From: CAYZPB01 sp964480445
GTDB lineage: Bacteria > Bacillota > Bacilli > Tepidibacillales > Tepidibacillaceae
Direction: 5' to 3'
Length of the DNA: 14,341 nucleotides
Assembly: GCA_964480445.1 (NCBI GenBank)
Contig: CAYZPB010000024.1
Location: 1 to 14,341, forward strand
The position numbers and the translations under genes were made by a program. Positions 1 to 8,238 of the stretch are shown piece after piece. Position 1 is the first letter of the stretch. Every line of letters starts with the position of its first letter. The notes below the pieces were generated by a model that made no database searches, was not told the origin of the DNA, and worked only from the letters and a program-made list of their open reading frames with translations.

Positions 1-198
1 CAATTTGACGATACTGAGATTTCAGAATTTAAGCCTGAAACCAATTTCAGAGACTTAGAAGAGTGGTCTTCACTTACTGCTTTAGCAGTTTTGAATATGA
101 TAGAGAAAAAATATAATATAATCATCAAAGCTGATGAAATGAAAAAGGCAAATACTATACAGGAGTTGTTTGATTTGTTACAATTAAAAATAAAATAA
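1..198 (+). CDS. Acyl carrier protein, 3' part only
   Basis: The reading frame is open from the window edge to a TAA at 196-198 and gives the last 65 residues of a small acidic protein. It looks like the back two thirds of an acyl carrier protein. The segment DLEEWSSLTAL matches the phosphopantetheine attachment site, with Ser24 of the visible fragment (codon 70-72) at the modified position. It is followed by the usual helix (LNMIEKKYNI) and the late TIQELFDLL segment. The residue before the modified Ser is Ser, where most ACPs have Asp. It sits 21 bp before a FabG-like reductase and is followed by a FabH-like synthase, so it probably carries the acyl chain those enzymes act on. The start lies left of the window. 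Family assignment is fairly sure; the cargo is inferred. Confidence 0.8.
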   Translation, partial: QFDDTEISEFKPETNFRDLEEWSSLTALAVLNMIEKKYNIIIKADEMKKANTIQELFDLLQLKIK

Positions 199-219
199 CA
201 TCCTCATTAATACTGCATT

Positions 220-966
220 ATGGAAAGTCTGTTTTTTCTTAATAATAAAACTATTCTTGTTACAGGTGCTTCATCCGGTATTGGGAGATCAATCGCAATT
301 ACTTGTTCACAAATGGGAGCAAAGGTTTTCATAACAGGAAGAAATGAAAAAAGACTGACTCAGACTTATATTGATTTGGAAGGGAATGGTCACAAAAAAA
401 TTATTGCTGATTTAACGGATTTAACTCAATTAAAAAATGTAGTTGAACAACTTCCTAAGTTGGATGGAGTTGTTAGTAATGCAGGTATTGTGAAGTCATT
501 AATAACACAATCAAGTGAACCGGAAGATGTATATGATATTTTTAAGATAAATACATTTGTCCCGATTCATTTTATTCAAATGTTGTTGCAAAACAAAAAA
601 TTGAATAAAAAAGCATCCCTAGTATTTATTTCTTCTGTTTCTGGTGTTTATTGTGGGGCTATTGGTGGTAGTTTATATGGATCATCAAAAGCTGCTTTAG
701 ATGGATTTTCAAAAGCATTAGCACTGGAGGTTGCACCACGTGGAATCAGAGTGAATACAATCAACCCCGGGATGGTAGATACTGGAATTTTTGATAAAAC
801 TTCATTATCGCAAGAACAATTTGATGAGGATGTACGTAATTATCCATTAAAACGTTATGGAAAACCTGAGGATGTGGCGTATGCAGCAGTATACCTTTTG
901 TCTGATGCTGCAGAATGGGTAACAGGAACAAGTTTATTAATTGATGGCGGTTATACTTTAAAATAA
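220..966 (+). CDS. SDR family oxidoreductase, FabG-like 3-ketoacyl-ACP reductase
   Basis: This 248-residue classical short-chain dehydrogenase/reductase would reduce a 3-keto group with NAD(P)H in the cytoplasm. Visible motifs are the cofactor loop TGASSGIG (15-22), NAG (87-89), Asn111, the active-site Ser139 in FISSVSG, and Tyr153 and Lys157 in YGSSK. The C-terminus IDGGYTLK is typical of the family. Length is normal for FabG. An in-frame stop at 208-210 makes the ATG at 220 the only sensible start. The gene lies between an ACP and a ketoacyl synthase III with a 5 bp gap to the latter, which supports action on an acyl-ACP. A role in sugar oxidoreduction cannot be excluded, because the SDR fold alone does not fix the substrate. 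Confidence 0.85.
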   Translation: MESLFFLNNKTILVTGASSGIGRSIAITCSQMGAKVFITGRNEKRLTQTYIDLEGNGHKKIIADLTDLTQLKNVVEQLPKLDGVVSNAGIVKSLITQSSEPEDVYDIFKINTFVPIHFIQMLLQNKKLNKKASLVFISSVSGVYCGAIGGSLYGSSKAALDGFSKALALEVAPRGIRVNTINPGMVDTGIFDKTSLSQEQFDEDVRNYPLKRYGKPEDVAYAAVYLLSDAAEWVTGTSLLIDGGYTLK

Positions 967-971
967 CAACT

Positions 972-1973
972 ATGAGTGCATATTTAAAAGCAATATCGTA
1001 TTATTTACCAGAGAAAATTATTACGAATGAAGATTTAGCAAAAGAATTTCCTGAGTGGACAGCAGACAAGATTACCGTAAAAATTGGAGTTACTGAAAGG
1101 CATGTGGTAACAGATAAAGAGACAGCAGTAGATTTAGCAGTAAATGCAGCTGAGAAACTTTTCTTTGAGCATAAAATTGATAGAAAATCGATTGATTTTA
1201 TTTTATTTTGCACACAAAGTCCAGATTATTTTTTACCAGCCTCGGCATGTATTATTCAGGATAAATTAAATATTCCGACTTCATGTGGAGCTTTGGACTT
1301 TAACCAAGGTTGTTCAGGTTTTGTTTTTGGCTTGTCAGTTGCAAAGGGGCTTGTTGTTGCTGGTATTGCATCTAATGTACTTTTATTAACTTCTGAAACA
1401 TACACGAAACACATTCATCCCAAAGATAAAAGTAATAGAACGATTTTCGGTGATGCTGCTGCAGCAACATTAATATCGACAGAAGGTTTTGCCGAAATTG
1501 GGAATTTTGATTTTGGAACGGACGGCAGTGGTGCAAAGAATTTAATAGTAAAAACTGGCGGAATGAGATATAAGTTCCCAGTTGATGATATTACATATGA
1601 TAATGATGGAAATCCATTATCAAGTGATTATTTATATATGAACGGAGGTGAAATCTTCAATTTCACTGCTGATGCTGTTCCTGTTTTAGTCAACAATGTG
1701 CTAAAAAATAATGATTTGGCAGATAATGATATAAGTCTCTATGTTTTTCATCAAGCTAATAAATACATGATTAATTATCTTAGAAAACTGATTGGTATTG
1801 ATAAGGATAAATTTTACATATATATGTCAAAAGTAGGTAATACTGTTTCCTCGACAATACCTATTGCTTTATATGAGGCAAATAAAGAAAACCTGCTTAC
1901 AGGAAATGTATTAATTGCCGGTTTTGGAGTGGGGTATTCCTGGGGTGGAACAATACTATCGTTTTTTGCATAA
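972..1973 (+). CDS. 3-oxoacyl-ACP synthase III (FabH-like)
   Basis: This 333-residue thiolase-fold condensing enzyme should join an acyl-CoA or acyl-ACP primer to malonyl-ACP, giving a 3-ketoacyl-ACP. The catalytic triad is intact: Cys114 in NQGCSGF, His260 in FHQANKY and Asn290 in KVGNTVSS. The C-terminal GFGVGYSWGG corresponds to the glycine-rich end of FabH. Length is close to the FabH norm of about 320-330. It follows an ACP and a FabG-like reductase and precedes an amino-sugar aminotransferase, so it probably serves sugar acylation and not bulk lipid synthesis. Together the ACP, synthase and reductase would yield a 3-hydroxyacyl-ACP such as 3-hydroxybutyryl-ACP. The primer and the number of extensions cannot be read from the sequence. 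Confidence 0.88.
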   Translation: MSAYLKAISYYLPEKIITNEDLAKEFPEWTADKITVKIGVTERHVVTDKETAVDLAVNAAEKLFFEHKIDRKSIDFILFCTQSPDYFLPASACIIQDKLNIPTSCGALDFNQGCSGFVFGLSVAKGLVVAGIASNVLLLTSETYTKHIHPKDKSNRTIFGDAAAATLISTEGFAEIGNFDFGTDGSGAKNLIVKTGGMRYKFPVDDITYDNDGNPLSSDYLYMNGGEIFNFTADAVPVLVNNVLKNNDLADNDISLYVFHQANKYMINYLRKLIGIDKDKFYIYMSKVGNTVSSTIPIALYEANKENLLTGNVLIAGFGVGYSWGGTILSFFA

Positions 1974-1986
1974 AATCCAGTTTAGA

Positions 1987-3090
1987 ATGATAAAATTTCT
2001 CGACCTTCAAAAAATCAACGTTCAATATGCTGATGAACTAAAACAGGCAACGACAGAGGTAATTGATTCGGGTTGGTACTTATTAGGTGAACGACTTCAT
2101 AGCTTTGAAACCAACTTGGCAAACTATATTGGCTTGAAACATGCAGTTGGAGTGGCTAACGGATTGGATGCGCTCAGGCTTATATTAAAAGCTTATATTC
2201 AACTTGGTGTAATGCAGGAGGGGGATGAAGTAATTGTTCCGGCCAACACCTATATTGCCAGTATCCTGGCAATTACTGATAATCGATTAAAACCTATTTT
2301 GGTTGAACCTGATATAAATACTTATAATCTGGACTTATCATTAGTAGAGCGTCATATTACAAAGAAGACAAAGGCTATTATGGTTGTTCATTTGTATGGG
2401 CGTGTATGCTGGAGTAAAGAGCTGGTTGAATTGGCAAAAAAACACAACTTGAAAATTATAGAGGATAATGCTCAGGCGATTGGGGCTGAATGGAATGGAA
2501 TTAAATCCGGGAATTTAGGTGATGCTGCCGGGTTATCTTTTTATCCGGGGAAAAATTTGGGGGCATTAGGCGATGCCGGGGCAGTAACAACCAATGATTC
2601 TCAATTGGCAGATATGGTTCGTGCTCTTGGCAATTATGGAAGTGTTGAAAAGTACATTACCCCTTATCAAGGACTAAACTCTCGTCTTGATGAGATTCAA
2701 GCAGCGATTTTGGATGTAAAATTAAAATATATTGATGCTGAGAATCAGAGGAGAAGAGAGATAGCTAAACGTTATATTTCAGAGATTAAGAATCCAAATA
2801 TTATTTTACCACAAATACCTGTAAACGAAAAGGAACATGTTTGGCACCTATTTGTAATTCGCACTACTCAAAGAAATCAATTACAGCAATATTTAGCAGA
2901 GAAAGGCATGCAAACACTTATTCATTATCCCATTCCACCACATAAGCAAGGGGCATATAAGGAATGGAATGAAATGAGATTTTCGATTACGGAAAAAATT
3001 CATAAGGAAGTGTTGAGCTTACCGATGAGTCCGGTTTTAAATGGTAGTGAAATAGATTTTTTATTAAAGAACATTAACAGTTTTCAGTAA
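1987..3090 (+). CDS. dTDP-3-amino-3,6-dideoxyhexose aminotransferase (FdtB/QdtB-like, DegT/DnrJ/EryC1/StrS family)
   Basis: This PLP enzyme of 367 residues should aminate C3 of a dTDP-3-keto-6-deoxyhexose, giving dTDP-Fuc3N or dTDP-Qui3N. The opening MIKFLDLQKINVQY and the block GDEVIVPANTYIASILAI look like the FdtB/QdtB branch. Asp160 (IIED) and Gln163 fit the PLP ring-binding region, and Lys189 in SFYPGKN is the PLP lysine. The frame stays open back to an ATG at 1915, but that would add 24 residues and overlap the ketoacyl synthase gene. The ATG at 1987 gives the normal family N-terminus and a 13 bp gap, so it is preferred. The partner 3,4-ketoisomerase (FdtA/QdtA) and N-acyltransferase (FdtC/QdtC) are not in the window and may lie to the left. 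The Fuc3N versus Qui3N choice depends on that isomerase. Confidence 0.88.
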   Translation: MIKFLDLQKINVQYADELKQATTEVIDSGWYLLGERLHSFETNLANYIGLKHAVGVANGLDALRLILKAYIQLGVMQEGDEVIVPANTYIASILAITDNRLKPILVEPDINTYNLDLSLVERHITKKTKAIMVVHLYGRVCWSKELVELAKKHNLKIIEDNAQAIGAEWNGIKSGNLGDAAGLSFYPGKNLGALGDAGAVTTNDSQLADMVRALGNYGSVEKYITPYQGLNSRLDEIQAAILDVKLKYIDAENQRRREIAKRYISEIKNPNIILPQIPVNEKEHVWHLFVIRTTQRNQLQQYLAEKGMQTLIHYPIPPHKQGAYKEWNEMRFSITEKIHKEVLSLPMSPVLNGSEIDFLLKNINSFQ

Positions 3091-3093
3091 ATA

Positions 3094-4347
3094 ATGAAAC
3101 AAAGCGTTGGACTGGTTATTCTGCAAATTTTCGGAATAATTCTTGGACTCGTTTCTGTTTTTTTTGTTGCGGGCAGTTTACCAGCTGAAGAATATGCATT
3201 AGTAGGAGTTTATAATGTTATTTCAACTATAGTAGTAGTCTTTTCAAACACCGGTTTTGAAACTTATGCTATAAGAAATGTGTTAGATTGGAAAGAAAAA
3301 GGTAATACTGCTAAAATAAAATTAATAGTTACGCAGTCAATTACTTATCGAACACTAGCAGCTATTATTGCTTTTATTCCAATTATAGGTTATGCGGCAT
3401 TTATCTCGTCAAATAAGTTTGACGGGAACTATTTTTGGCTATTTTTTGTAATGGGAGTAACAAGCATTGCTAAAGCAAGCAATGATGCCATTGTCTTAAT
3501 TTTAAAATCATTCAATAAATATTTGATTGCCGCATTAGTTTCATATTCCATAAGTTCATTTGGAAAATTATTTGCATTACTACTTTTTACTAAATATGGC
3601 TTTACGGCTTATATCTACACGGTAATGTTCACACCATTAGTTGTGACCATACCTGTTATTTATTTACTTCGCAAGTATATTAGTTTCAAGGGTGTTTTTA
3701 AGATATACAATTTGAGGAACGGATTTATTAAATCTAAATCATTTGCAATAGCATCTTATGTCTCTTATGCCTTTAATTTTTTAGATCAGCTCCTCGTTTC
3801 AATTTTTTTAAGTGCTGAAATTCTAGGTTCTTTTACAATAGCTAAAAACATTTTATCAATTGCACGGACTTTTATAGAAAATATTTTTGATCCTATGATT
3901 CAAAGTCTTGTGAGCTTAAAAGAAAAGATAATGCAGTTTAAGATTAAACTCAGAAAAGTTTTTAAGATAAAAAATATACTTTTAATTATATCAGTAGCTT
4001 TTATTCCTTTTGTCGTAGTCTATTTAGACAAGGTGTTAGTTCTATTAAATATAGAACATTATCCTTACTTAAATTATTACATAATCTTTATTTATATTGC
4101 AATTATAGCACTTATAGCATCAAAAGTTAAGTATAACTTTATTTGTCTTTTTTTCCCACACGACTGTTATTTAAAAATAACAATAGTAAATGCTCTTTCT
4201 GCATTAATATTTTTTATTATTATTGCTACTATAACTCCAAAAATGCTTTTTATTCATACTTTTCTGACAAACGTAGTTATGTTCGTCTATACGGAAAAAC
4301 ACTTCAAGAATAAAAACAATCCTTTTTATTATGAAATTTGCACTTAG
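3094..4347 (+). CDS. wzx: Wzx-type O-antigen/polysaccharide flippase
   Basis: This is a 417-residue, very hydrophobic protein of the polysaccharide/oligosaccharide exporter type. It would flip undecaprenyl-diphosphate-linked repeat units across the inner membrane. About 11-12 hydrophobic segments can be picked out, for example near residues 5-28, 36-53, 87-105, 112-127, 143-165, 173-192, 293-312, 327-345 and 363-380. The early EEYALVGVYNVISTIVVVFSNTG region (around residues 32-54) resembles the N-terminal helix pair of Wzx proteins. The gene is strongly AT-rich, as is common for serotype-specific flippases. It starts 3 bp after the aminotransferase stop and overlaps the deacetylase gene by 17 bp. 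Sequence divergence in this family is high, so the call rests on topology, size and context. Confidence 0.82.
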   Translation: MKQSVGLVILQIFGIILGLVSVFFVAGSLPAEEYALVGVYNVISTIVVVFSNTGFETYAIRNVLDWKEKGNTAKIKLIVTQSITYRTLAAIIAFIPIIGYAAFISSNKFDGNYFWLFFVMGVTSIAKASNDAIVLILKSFNKYLIAALVSYSISSFGKLFALLLFTKYGFTAYIYTVMFTPLVVTIPVIYLLRKYISFKGVFKIYNLRNGFIKSKSFAIASYVSYAFNFLDQLLVSIFLSAEILGSFTIAKNILSIARTFIENIFDPMIQSLVSLKEKIMQFKIKLRKVFKIKNILLIISVAFIPFVVVYLDKVLVLLNIEHYPYLNYYIIFIYIAIIALIASKVKYNFICLFFPHDCYLKITIVNALSALIFFIIIATITPKMLFIHTFLTNVVMFVYTEKHFKNKNNPFYYEICT

Positions 4348-5224
4348 AGATGATGATCTTAATTTCTTTTATTCTTCCGAAGAAATTGTAAAGAACTATA
4401 AGGGAATTTGGGAATTATGCCCTGTTTCTATGTCCGTAATTCCATTTATTAAGGGAGATTGGCCTAATAATGTACAAAAAGCAGAAAAAAGAGGACCAGG
4501 TTATATTAATGAAGAAACATTGAGGGGTTTAAAAGCCGACAATATTGTTTATCCTATAGGAGATAATATTCCTTTGGTGCATTTTATTAAAGAAAAAATC
4601 AAAGAAAATAAAATTTATCTAACTCTTCATGGTATTTATCATCGTAACGAAGATGAAGTAACACCTCAATTTTCTAGAAATTTTGGTTTTGGCGCAGAGT
4701 TTTTCACTACCCGCGATCTCTCAACCTCATTAAAAAAAGCCAAGGAATATACAGAAATTACATTTGATCAGCGAATTAGTATTTTTACACCACCTCAAAA
4801 TCTATATAGCGCCAATGGACTTACAGCAATTCTTAATAATAACCTTGCAATTTGCGGTGATTTGCCAAGTGTTAAAAATTTAGATACTCTAAATTTACTA
4901 GGTATTAAAAACTATATAAATCTTATTTCATTTAAATTATTAAATAAAGATTTGAATTACCCTTTTCCTATTATTAACGGAGGATTTAGAATAATAAGTC
5001 ATTATCGTTTACAGCCAGGAACAGATATGAACAAATTATATTCTGATTTTGAATTAGTAAGAAATATAAATGGAGTTTTTGTCATTTCCACACATAGCTA
5101 TGGGTTTAATTTTAAAATGAAACAATCAACCAAGACTTTAGGTGATGAATTAAGAAGATTGATAGAATACGCTTCAAAGTTCGAAGATGTACAGTTTGTA
5201 AATCTCAGTCAGATATTTGAATAA
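4331..5224 (+). CDS. Polysaccharide deacetylase-like protein (NodB fold), no signal peptide
   Basis: The 297-residue product looks like a divergent member of the NodB/polysaccharide deacetylase superfamily (carbohydrate esterase 4 or DUF2334 type), which removes N- or O-acetyl groups with a bound metal. Visible motifs in order are RDDD (6-9), like the catalytic and metal-binding Asp pair; HGIYH (100-104), an H-x3-H metal site; FTPPQN (152-157), like the substrate-groove motif; and STHSYGF (253-259) with a late His255. The first motif starts at residue 6, so there is no room for a signal peptide and the protein should stay in the cytoplasm. The ATG at 4331 lies inside the flippase gene (17 bp overlap), which suggests translational coupling. 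It may deacetylate a sugar nucleotide or a lipid-linked intermediate; the substrate is unknown. Confidence 0.7.
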   Translation: MKFALRDDDLNFFYSSEEIVKNYKGIWELCPVSMSVIPFIKGDWPNNVQKAEKRGPGYINEETLRGLKADNIVYPIGDNIPLVHFIKEKIKENKIYLTLHGIYHRNEDEVTPQFSRNFGFGAEFFTTRDLSTSLKKAKEYTEITFDQRISIFTPPQNLYSANGLTAILNNNLAICGDLPSVKNLDTLNLLGIKNYINLISFKLLNKDLNYPFPIINGGFRIISHYRLQPGTDMNKLYSDFELVRNINGVFVISTHSYGFNFKMKQSTKTLGDELRRLIEYASKFEDVQFVNLSQIFE

Positions 5225-5243
5225 AATTATTAAAACCATTAAT

Positions 5244-6434
5244 ATGAATGTACTTGAAATAATAGGGCGGAAGAAAGAGTTGTTAACCGATGACTTAGCA
5301 AATCATGAAGAAAAACTATCCCAAATTGTGAGTATTTCACGCTTTCTTATAATTGGGGGAGCGGGCTCTATTGGACAAGCTGTTGTGAAGGAGGTGTTTA
5401 AACGTAATCCACAGAAACTTCATGTGGTTGATATTAGTGAAAATAATTTAGTTGAACTTGTTCGTGACATAAGAAGTTCTTTTGGCTATATTTCTGGTGA
5501 TTTCCAAACTTTTGCGCTTGATATTGGCTCTTTTGAATATGATGCATTTTGGAATGCTGATGGCAATTATGATTATGTGCTCAACGTCTCGGCCTTAAAA
5601 CATGTTCGAAGTGAAAAAGATTCTTTTACTTTGATGCGTATGATAGAGGTTAACATATTTAATACAGTTAAAACCATACAGCAATCAATAGAGAAAGGAG
5701 TAAAAAAATATTTTTGTGTATCAACAGATAAGGCTGCTAATCCGGTTAATATGATGGGGGCATCCAAACGCATTATGGAAATGTTTCTGATGCAATTGAG
5801 TGAGCACATCACTATTTCTACCGCTCGTTTTGCCAATGTGGCATTTTCTGACGGATCATTGTTATATGGTTTTAATCAGCGCATACAAAAGCGGCAGCCC
5901 ATAGTTGCACCTAACGATGTGAAACGCTATTTTCTTACCCCACGAGAGTCAGGCGAGCTGTGTTTAATGTCCGCTATATTTGGTGAGAATAGAGATATAT
6001 TCTTTCCAAAACTTAGCGAGAAACTACATCTGATTACCTTTTCTGAGATAGCTGAACGTTATCTGAAAGAGATGGGTTATAGTCCCTATATTTGTAGAAC
6101 AGAGGAAGAAGCAAGAAGTTTCTTTAATACTGAATTTCAAAGAGATGAAGTATGGCCATGCTTCTTTTCTCCAAGTGATACTACCGGAGAGAAAGACTTT
6201 GAAGAGTTTTATACAGAGAAAGAGTGCTTAGATATGGAACGTTTTGAGGGTTTAGGGATAGTGAAAAATGAGAGTGGACACGATAAAGAGAAAACGGCCT
6301 ATTTCACCAGAAGTATAGAACAAATGAAAAAGCAGGGTGGTTGGAGTAAGGAGGAGTTAGTAAAACTTTTTTTCGAAATGATTCCTAACTTTGATTATGT
6401 AGAGAAAGGCAAATATTTAGATTCAAAAATGTAA
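5244..6434 (+). CDS. UDP-N-acetylglucosamine 4,6-dehydratase, PglF-type (extended SDR)
   Basis: This 396-residue enzyme should convert UDP-GlcNAc to the UDP-4-keto-6-deoxy sugar, the first step toward UDP-QuiNAc4N. The nucleotide-binding loop GGAGSIG is at 38-44. The catalytic region reads STDK (160-163) followed by MGASK (171-175). Met171 stands where most SDRs have the active-site Tyr, which is the known hallmark of PglF-type dehydratases, with Thr161, Asp162 and Lys163 doing the chemistry. Unlike Campylobacter PglF it has no N-terminal membrane region. The frame extends upstream to a TTG at 5217 that overlaps the deacetylase gene; the ATG at 5244 gives an N-terminus (MNVLEIIGRK) that fits the soluble family better. 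It is followed by its expected partners, an aminotransferase and an acyltransferase. Confidence 0.87.
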   Translation: MNVLEIIGRKKELLTDDLANHEEKLSQIVSISRFLIIGGAGSIGQAVVKEVFKRNPQKLHVVDISENNLVELVRDIRSSFGYISGDFQTFALDIGSFEYDAFWNADGNYDYVLNVSALKHVRSEKDSFTLMRMIEVNIFNTVKTIQQSIEKGVKKYFCVSTDKAANPVNMMGASKRIMEMFLMQLSEHITISTARFANVAFSDGSLLYGFNQRIQKRQPIVAPNDVKRYFLTPRESGELCLMSAIFGENRDIFFPKLSEKLHLITFSEIAERYLKEMGYSPYICRTEEEARSFFNTEFQRDEVWPCFFSPSDTTGEKDFEEFYTEKECLDMERFEGLGIVKNESGHDKEKTAYFTRSIEQMKKQGGWSKEELVKLFFEMIPNFDYVEKGKYLDSKM

Positions 6435-6455
6435 AAGGAATAAAAAAGACAGATC

Positions 6456-7571
6456 ATGAGTTATAAAATTCCACTGTTCGATCTCAACTTTGACGAGAAG
6501 GAAGAACAAGCTGCTCTGGAAACCATTCAGTCGGGATGGATTTCTACGGGGCCTAAAACAGCGGCTTTTGAGCAAAAATTCGCCGAGATGCTACAGGTTA
6601 ATCATGCTGTGGCATTGACAAATTGCACAGTAGCACTGCATTTGGCTTTTAAATTAGCAGGAGTAGCATCTGGCGATGAAGTTATCTGCCCCTCGCTAAC
6701 TTTCGTAGCTACTGTCAATTCTATCAGATATGTAGATGCTATTCCGGTTTTTGCAGATGTAACAAGTTATGAGCAGCCCAATATTGATCCGGATGATATT
6801 GAGCGTAAAATCACTCCAAAAACAAAAGCGATAATAGTGATGCACTATGGTGGTTTTGCTTGTGATATGGAGCGTATCATGGATATTGCCAATAAGCACA
6901 ATATCAAAGTGATTGAAGATGCTTGTCATGGTCCACTTTCTGAATATAAAGGTAAAAAATTAGGAACGATTGGTGATATTGGCTGCTTTAGTTTCTTCTC
7001 CAATAAAAATATCAGCACCGGAGAAGGCGGTATGCTTGTTACAAATAGCGAAGAATACGCTACACGAACTAAGTTATTACGTTCACATGGCATGACCACC
7101 ATGTCATACGACCGTGCCAAAGGTCACTCCACATCTTATGATGTGGTTGAGCTTGGCTACAATTATCGCATGGACGACATTAGGGCGGCAATAGGTATTG
7201 TACAATTACACAAACTGTTGCCCGACCTCGAAAAACGAGCACAAGTAAGAAAGTGGTACGTTGAAGCTTTGGCTGAGCATCCAGGTATCATAATTCCATT
7301 TAGAGATTACCCTTATTTTTCATCCAATTACATATTTTCCATTGTATTGAAAAACTTAGGGGCACGAAAACGTAATGAAATCAGAAACAAACTGGCTGAA
7401 AACGGCATTCAAACCAGCATACATTATCCGGCGGTGCATCGGTTTTCGATATACAAAGATTATTATCGAGAATTGCCGATTACGGATTATTTGATGAATA
7501 ATTTGATAACACTGCCTATGTATGGTAACCTGGGGTTTAAAGAAATAAATAATATAATCGAAATACTATAA
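6456..7571 (+). CDS. UDP-4-keto-6-deoxy-GlcNAc 4-aminotransferase (PglE/LegC-like, DegT family)
   Basis: This PLP-dependent sugar aminotransferase of 371 residues probably places an amino group at C4 of the keto sugar made by the preceding dehydratase, giving UDP-QuiNAc4N. The N-terminal IPLFDLNFDEKE and QSGWISTGP segments are typical of PglE/LegC enzymes. Asp155 in IEDACHGP binds the PLP ring nitrogen and Lys184 in FSNKNISTGEGG forms the Schiff base. It differs clearly from the other DegT-family enzyme at 1987-3090, so the two are not a recent duplication and should act at different ring positions. The start ATG at 6456 leaves a 21 bp gap after the dehydratase. It is richer in GC than most of the window (30 of 60 bases at 7081-7140). 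A legionaminate role is less likely because no NeuB-like synthase is present here. Confidence 0.86.
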   Translation: MSYKIPLFDLNFDEKEEQAALETIQSGWISTGPKTAAFEQKFAEMLQVNHAVALTNCTVALHLAFKLAGVASGDEVICPSLTFVATVNSIRYVDAIPVFADVTSYEQPNIDPDDIERKITPKTKAIIVMHYGGFACDMERIMDIANKHNIKVIEDACHGPLSEYKGKKLGTIGDIGCFSFFSNKNISTGEGGMLVTNSEEYATRTKLLRSHGMTTMSYDRAKGHSTSYDVVELGYNYRMDDIRAAIGIVQLHKLLPDLEKRAQVRKWYVEALAEHPGIIIPFRDYPYFSSNYIFSIVLKNLGARKRNEIRNKLAENGIQTSIHYPAVHRFSIYKDYYRELPITDYLMNNLITLPMYGNLGFKEINNIIEIL

Positions 7572-7579
7572 AGCGGACT

Positions 7580-8227
7580 ATGATTAAAGATTTAATAGTG
7601 GTAGGAGCGGGAAACCCTGATATCGTTAGAATAATTGAAGATATCAACCGGGAAAAAACAACCTTTAATTTTCTTGGTTTTACAGATAAAAACCAAAAGC
7701 TACATGGTGAATTGTTTTTGGGTTACCCAATATTAGGGAATGATAATTTGCTGGAAGATGAGAAATACAAGCATGCCTTTATAGTAAACAACATTTATTC
7801 AACACAAGAAGCACGAAAGAAAACCAATGAAAACCTAATTAAGTATAAAGAGCGTTATTGTAATATTATCCATCCAACAGCACGAGTCGGCTCAATTAAC
7901 ATCGGAGAAGGTAATATAATTGCTGACGGTGTAATTGTTCAGTCTTGCGTAAGAATTGGTAATTATAATGTTATTCACAGTTCTACTATTATAAGCCATG
8001 AAACCGTCATCGGAAACAACAACCTATTTTCAGTGAATGTAACAATAGGATCAAGGAGCCAAATAGGGGACTACTGTTATTTTGGAATTTCTGCCACAAC
8101 TTTGCCTGTTTTAACTATTGAAGACGGTTGTTATATCGGTGGAGGTTCCGTTTTGTGCAATAGTATTAAATCCAATTCAAAAGTATTTGGCAACCCGGCA
8201 AGATTTTTACCAACTATTAAAACATAA
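7580..8227 (+). CDS. Sugar O/N-acyltransferase, NeuD/PglD family (left-handed beta-helix)
   Basis: The 215-residue protein has the two-part NeuD/PglD layout: a Rossmann-like sugar-nucleotide domain (about 1-90) and a hexapeptide-repeat beta-helix (about 95-205) with repeats such as IGEGNI, IGNYNV, IGNNNL and IGDYCY. It probably acylates the 4-amino group of UDP-QuiNAc4N. His140 and Glu141 in ISHETVIG match the catalytic pair of PglD (His125/Glu126). Two differences stand out. The usual glycine-histidine loop near the N-terminus is replaced by GAGNPD (9-14). The position of the second PglD histidine (His134), which contacts acetyl-CoA, appears to be Leu149. An ACP gene starts only 11 bp downstream, so an acyl-ACP donor in place of acetyl-CoA is plausible. 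The PglD alignment was made from memory. Confidence 0.82.
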   Translation: MIKDLIVVGAGNPDIVRIIEDINREKTTFNFLGFTDKNQKLHGELFLGYPILGNDNLLEDEKYKHAFIVNNIYSTQEARKKTNENLIKYKERYCNIIHPTARVGSINIGEGNIIADGVIVQSCVRIGNYNVIHSSTIISHETVIGNNNLFSVNVTIGSRSQIGDYCYFGISATTLPVLTIEDGCYIGGGSVLCNSIKSNSKVFGNPARFLPTIKT

Positions 8228-8238
8228 AAACATGTATT

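Noticed and set aside
1915..1986. Upstream extension of the FdtB/QdtB-like aminotransferase to an earlier ATG
   Set aside because: It would overlap the ketoacyl synthase gene by 59 bp and add 24 residues not typical of the family; the ATG at 1987 gives the normal N-terminus.
5217..5243. TTG start for the 4,6-dehydratase overlapping the deacetylase gene
   Set aside because: An ATG in the same frame at 5244 gives the expected N-terminus, and the added residues show no family similarity.
5573..5836. Minus-strand ORF inside the dehydratase gene
   Set aside because: It lies wholly opposite the catalytic region of a clear gene and has no domain or start signal of its own.
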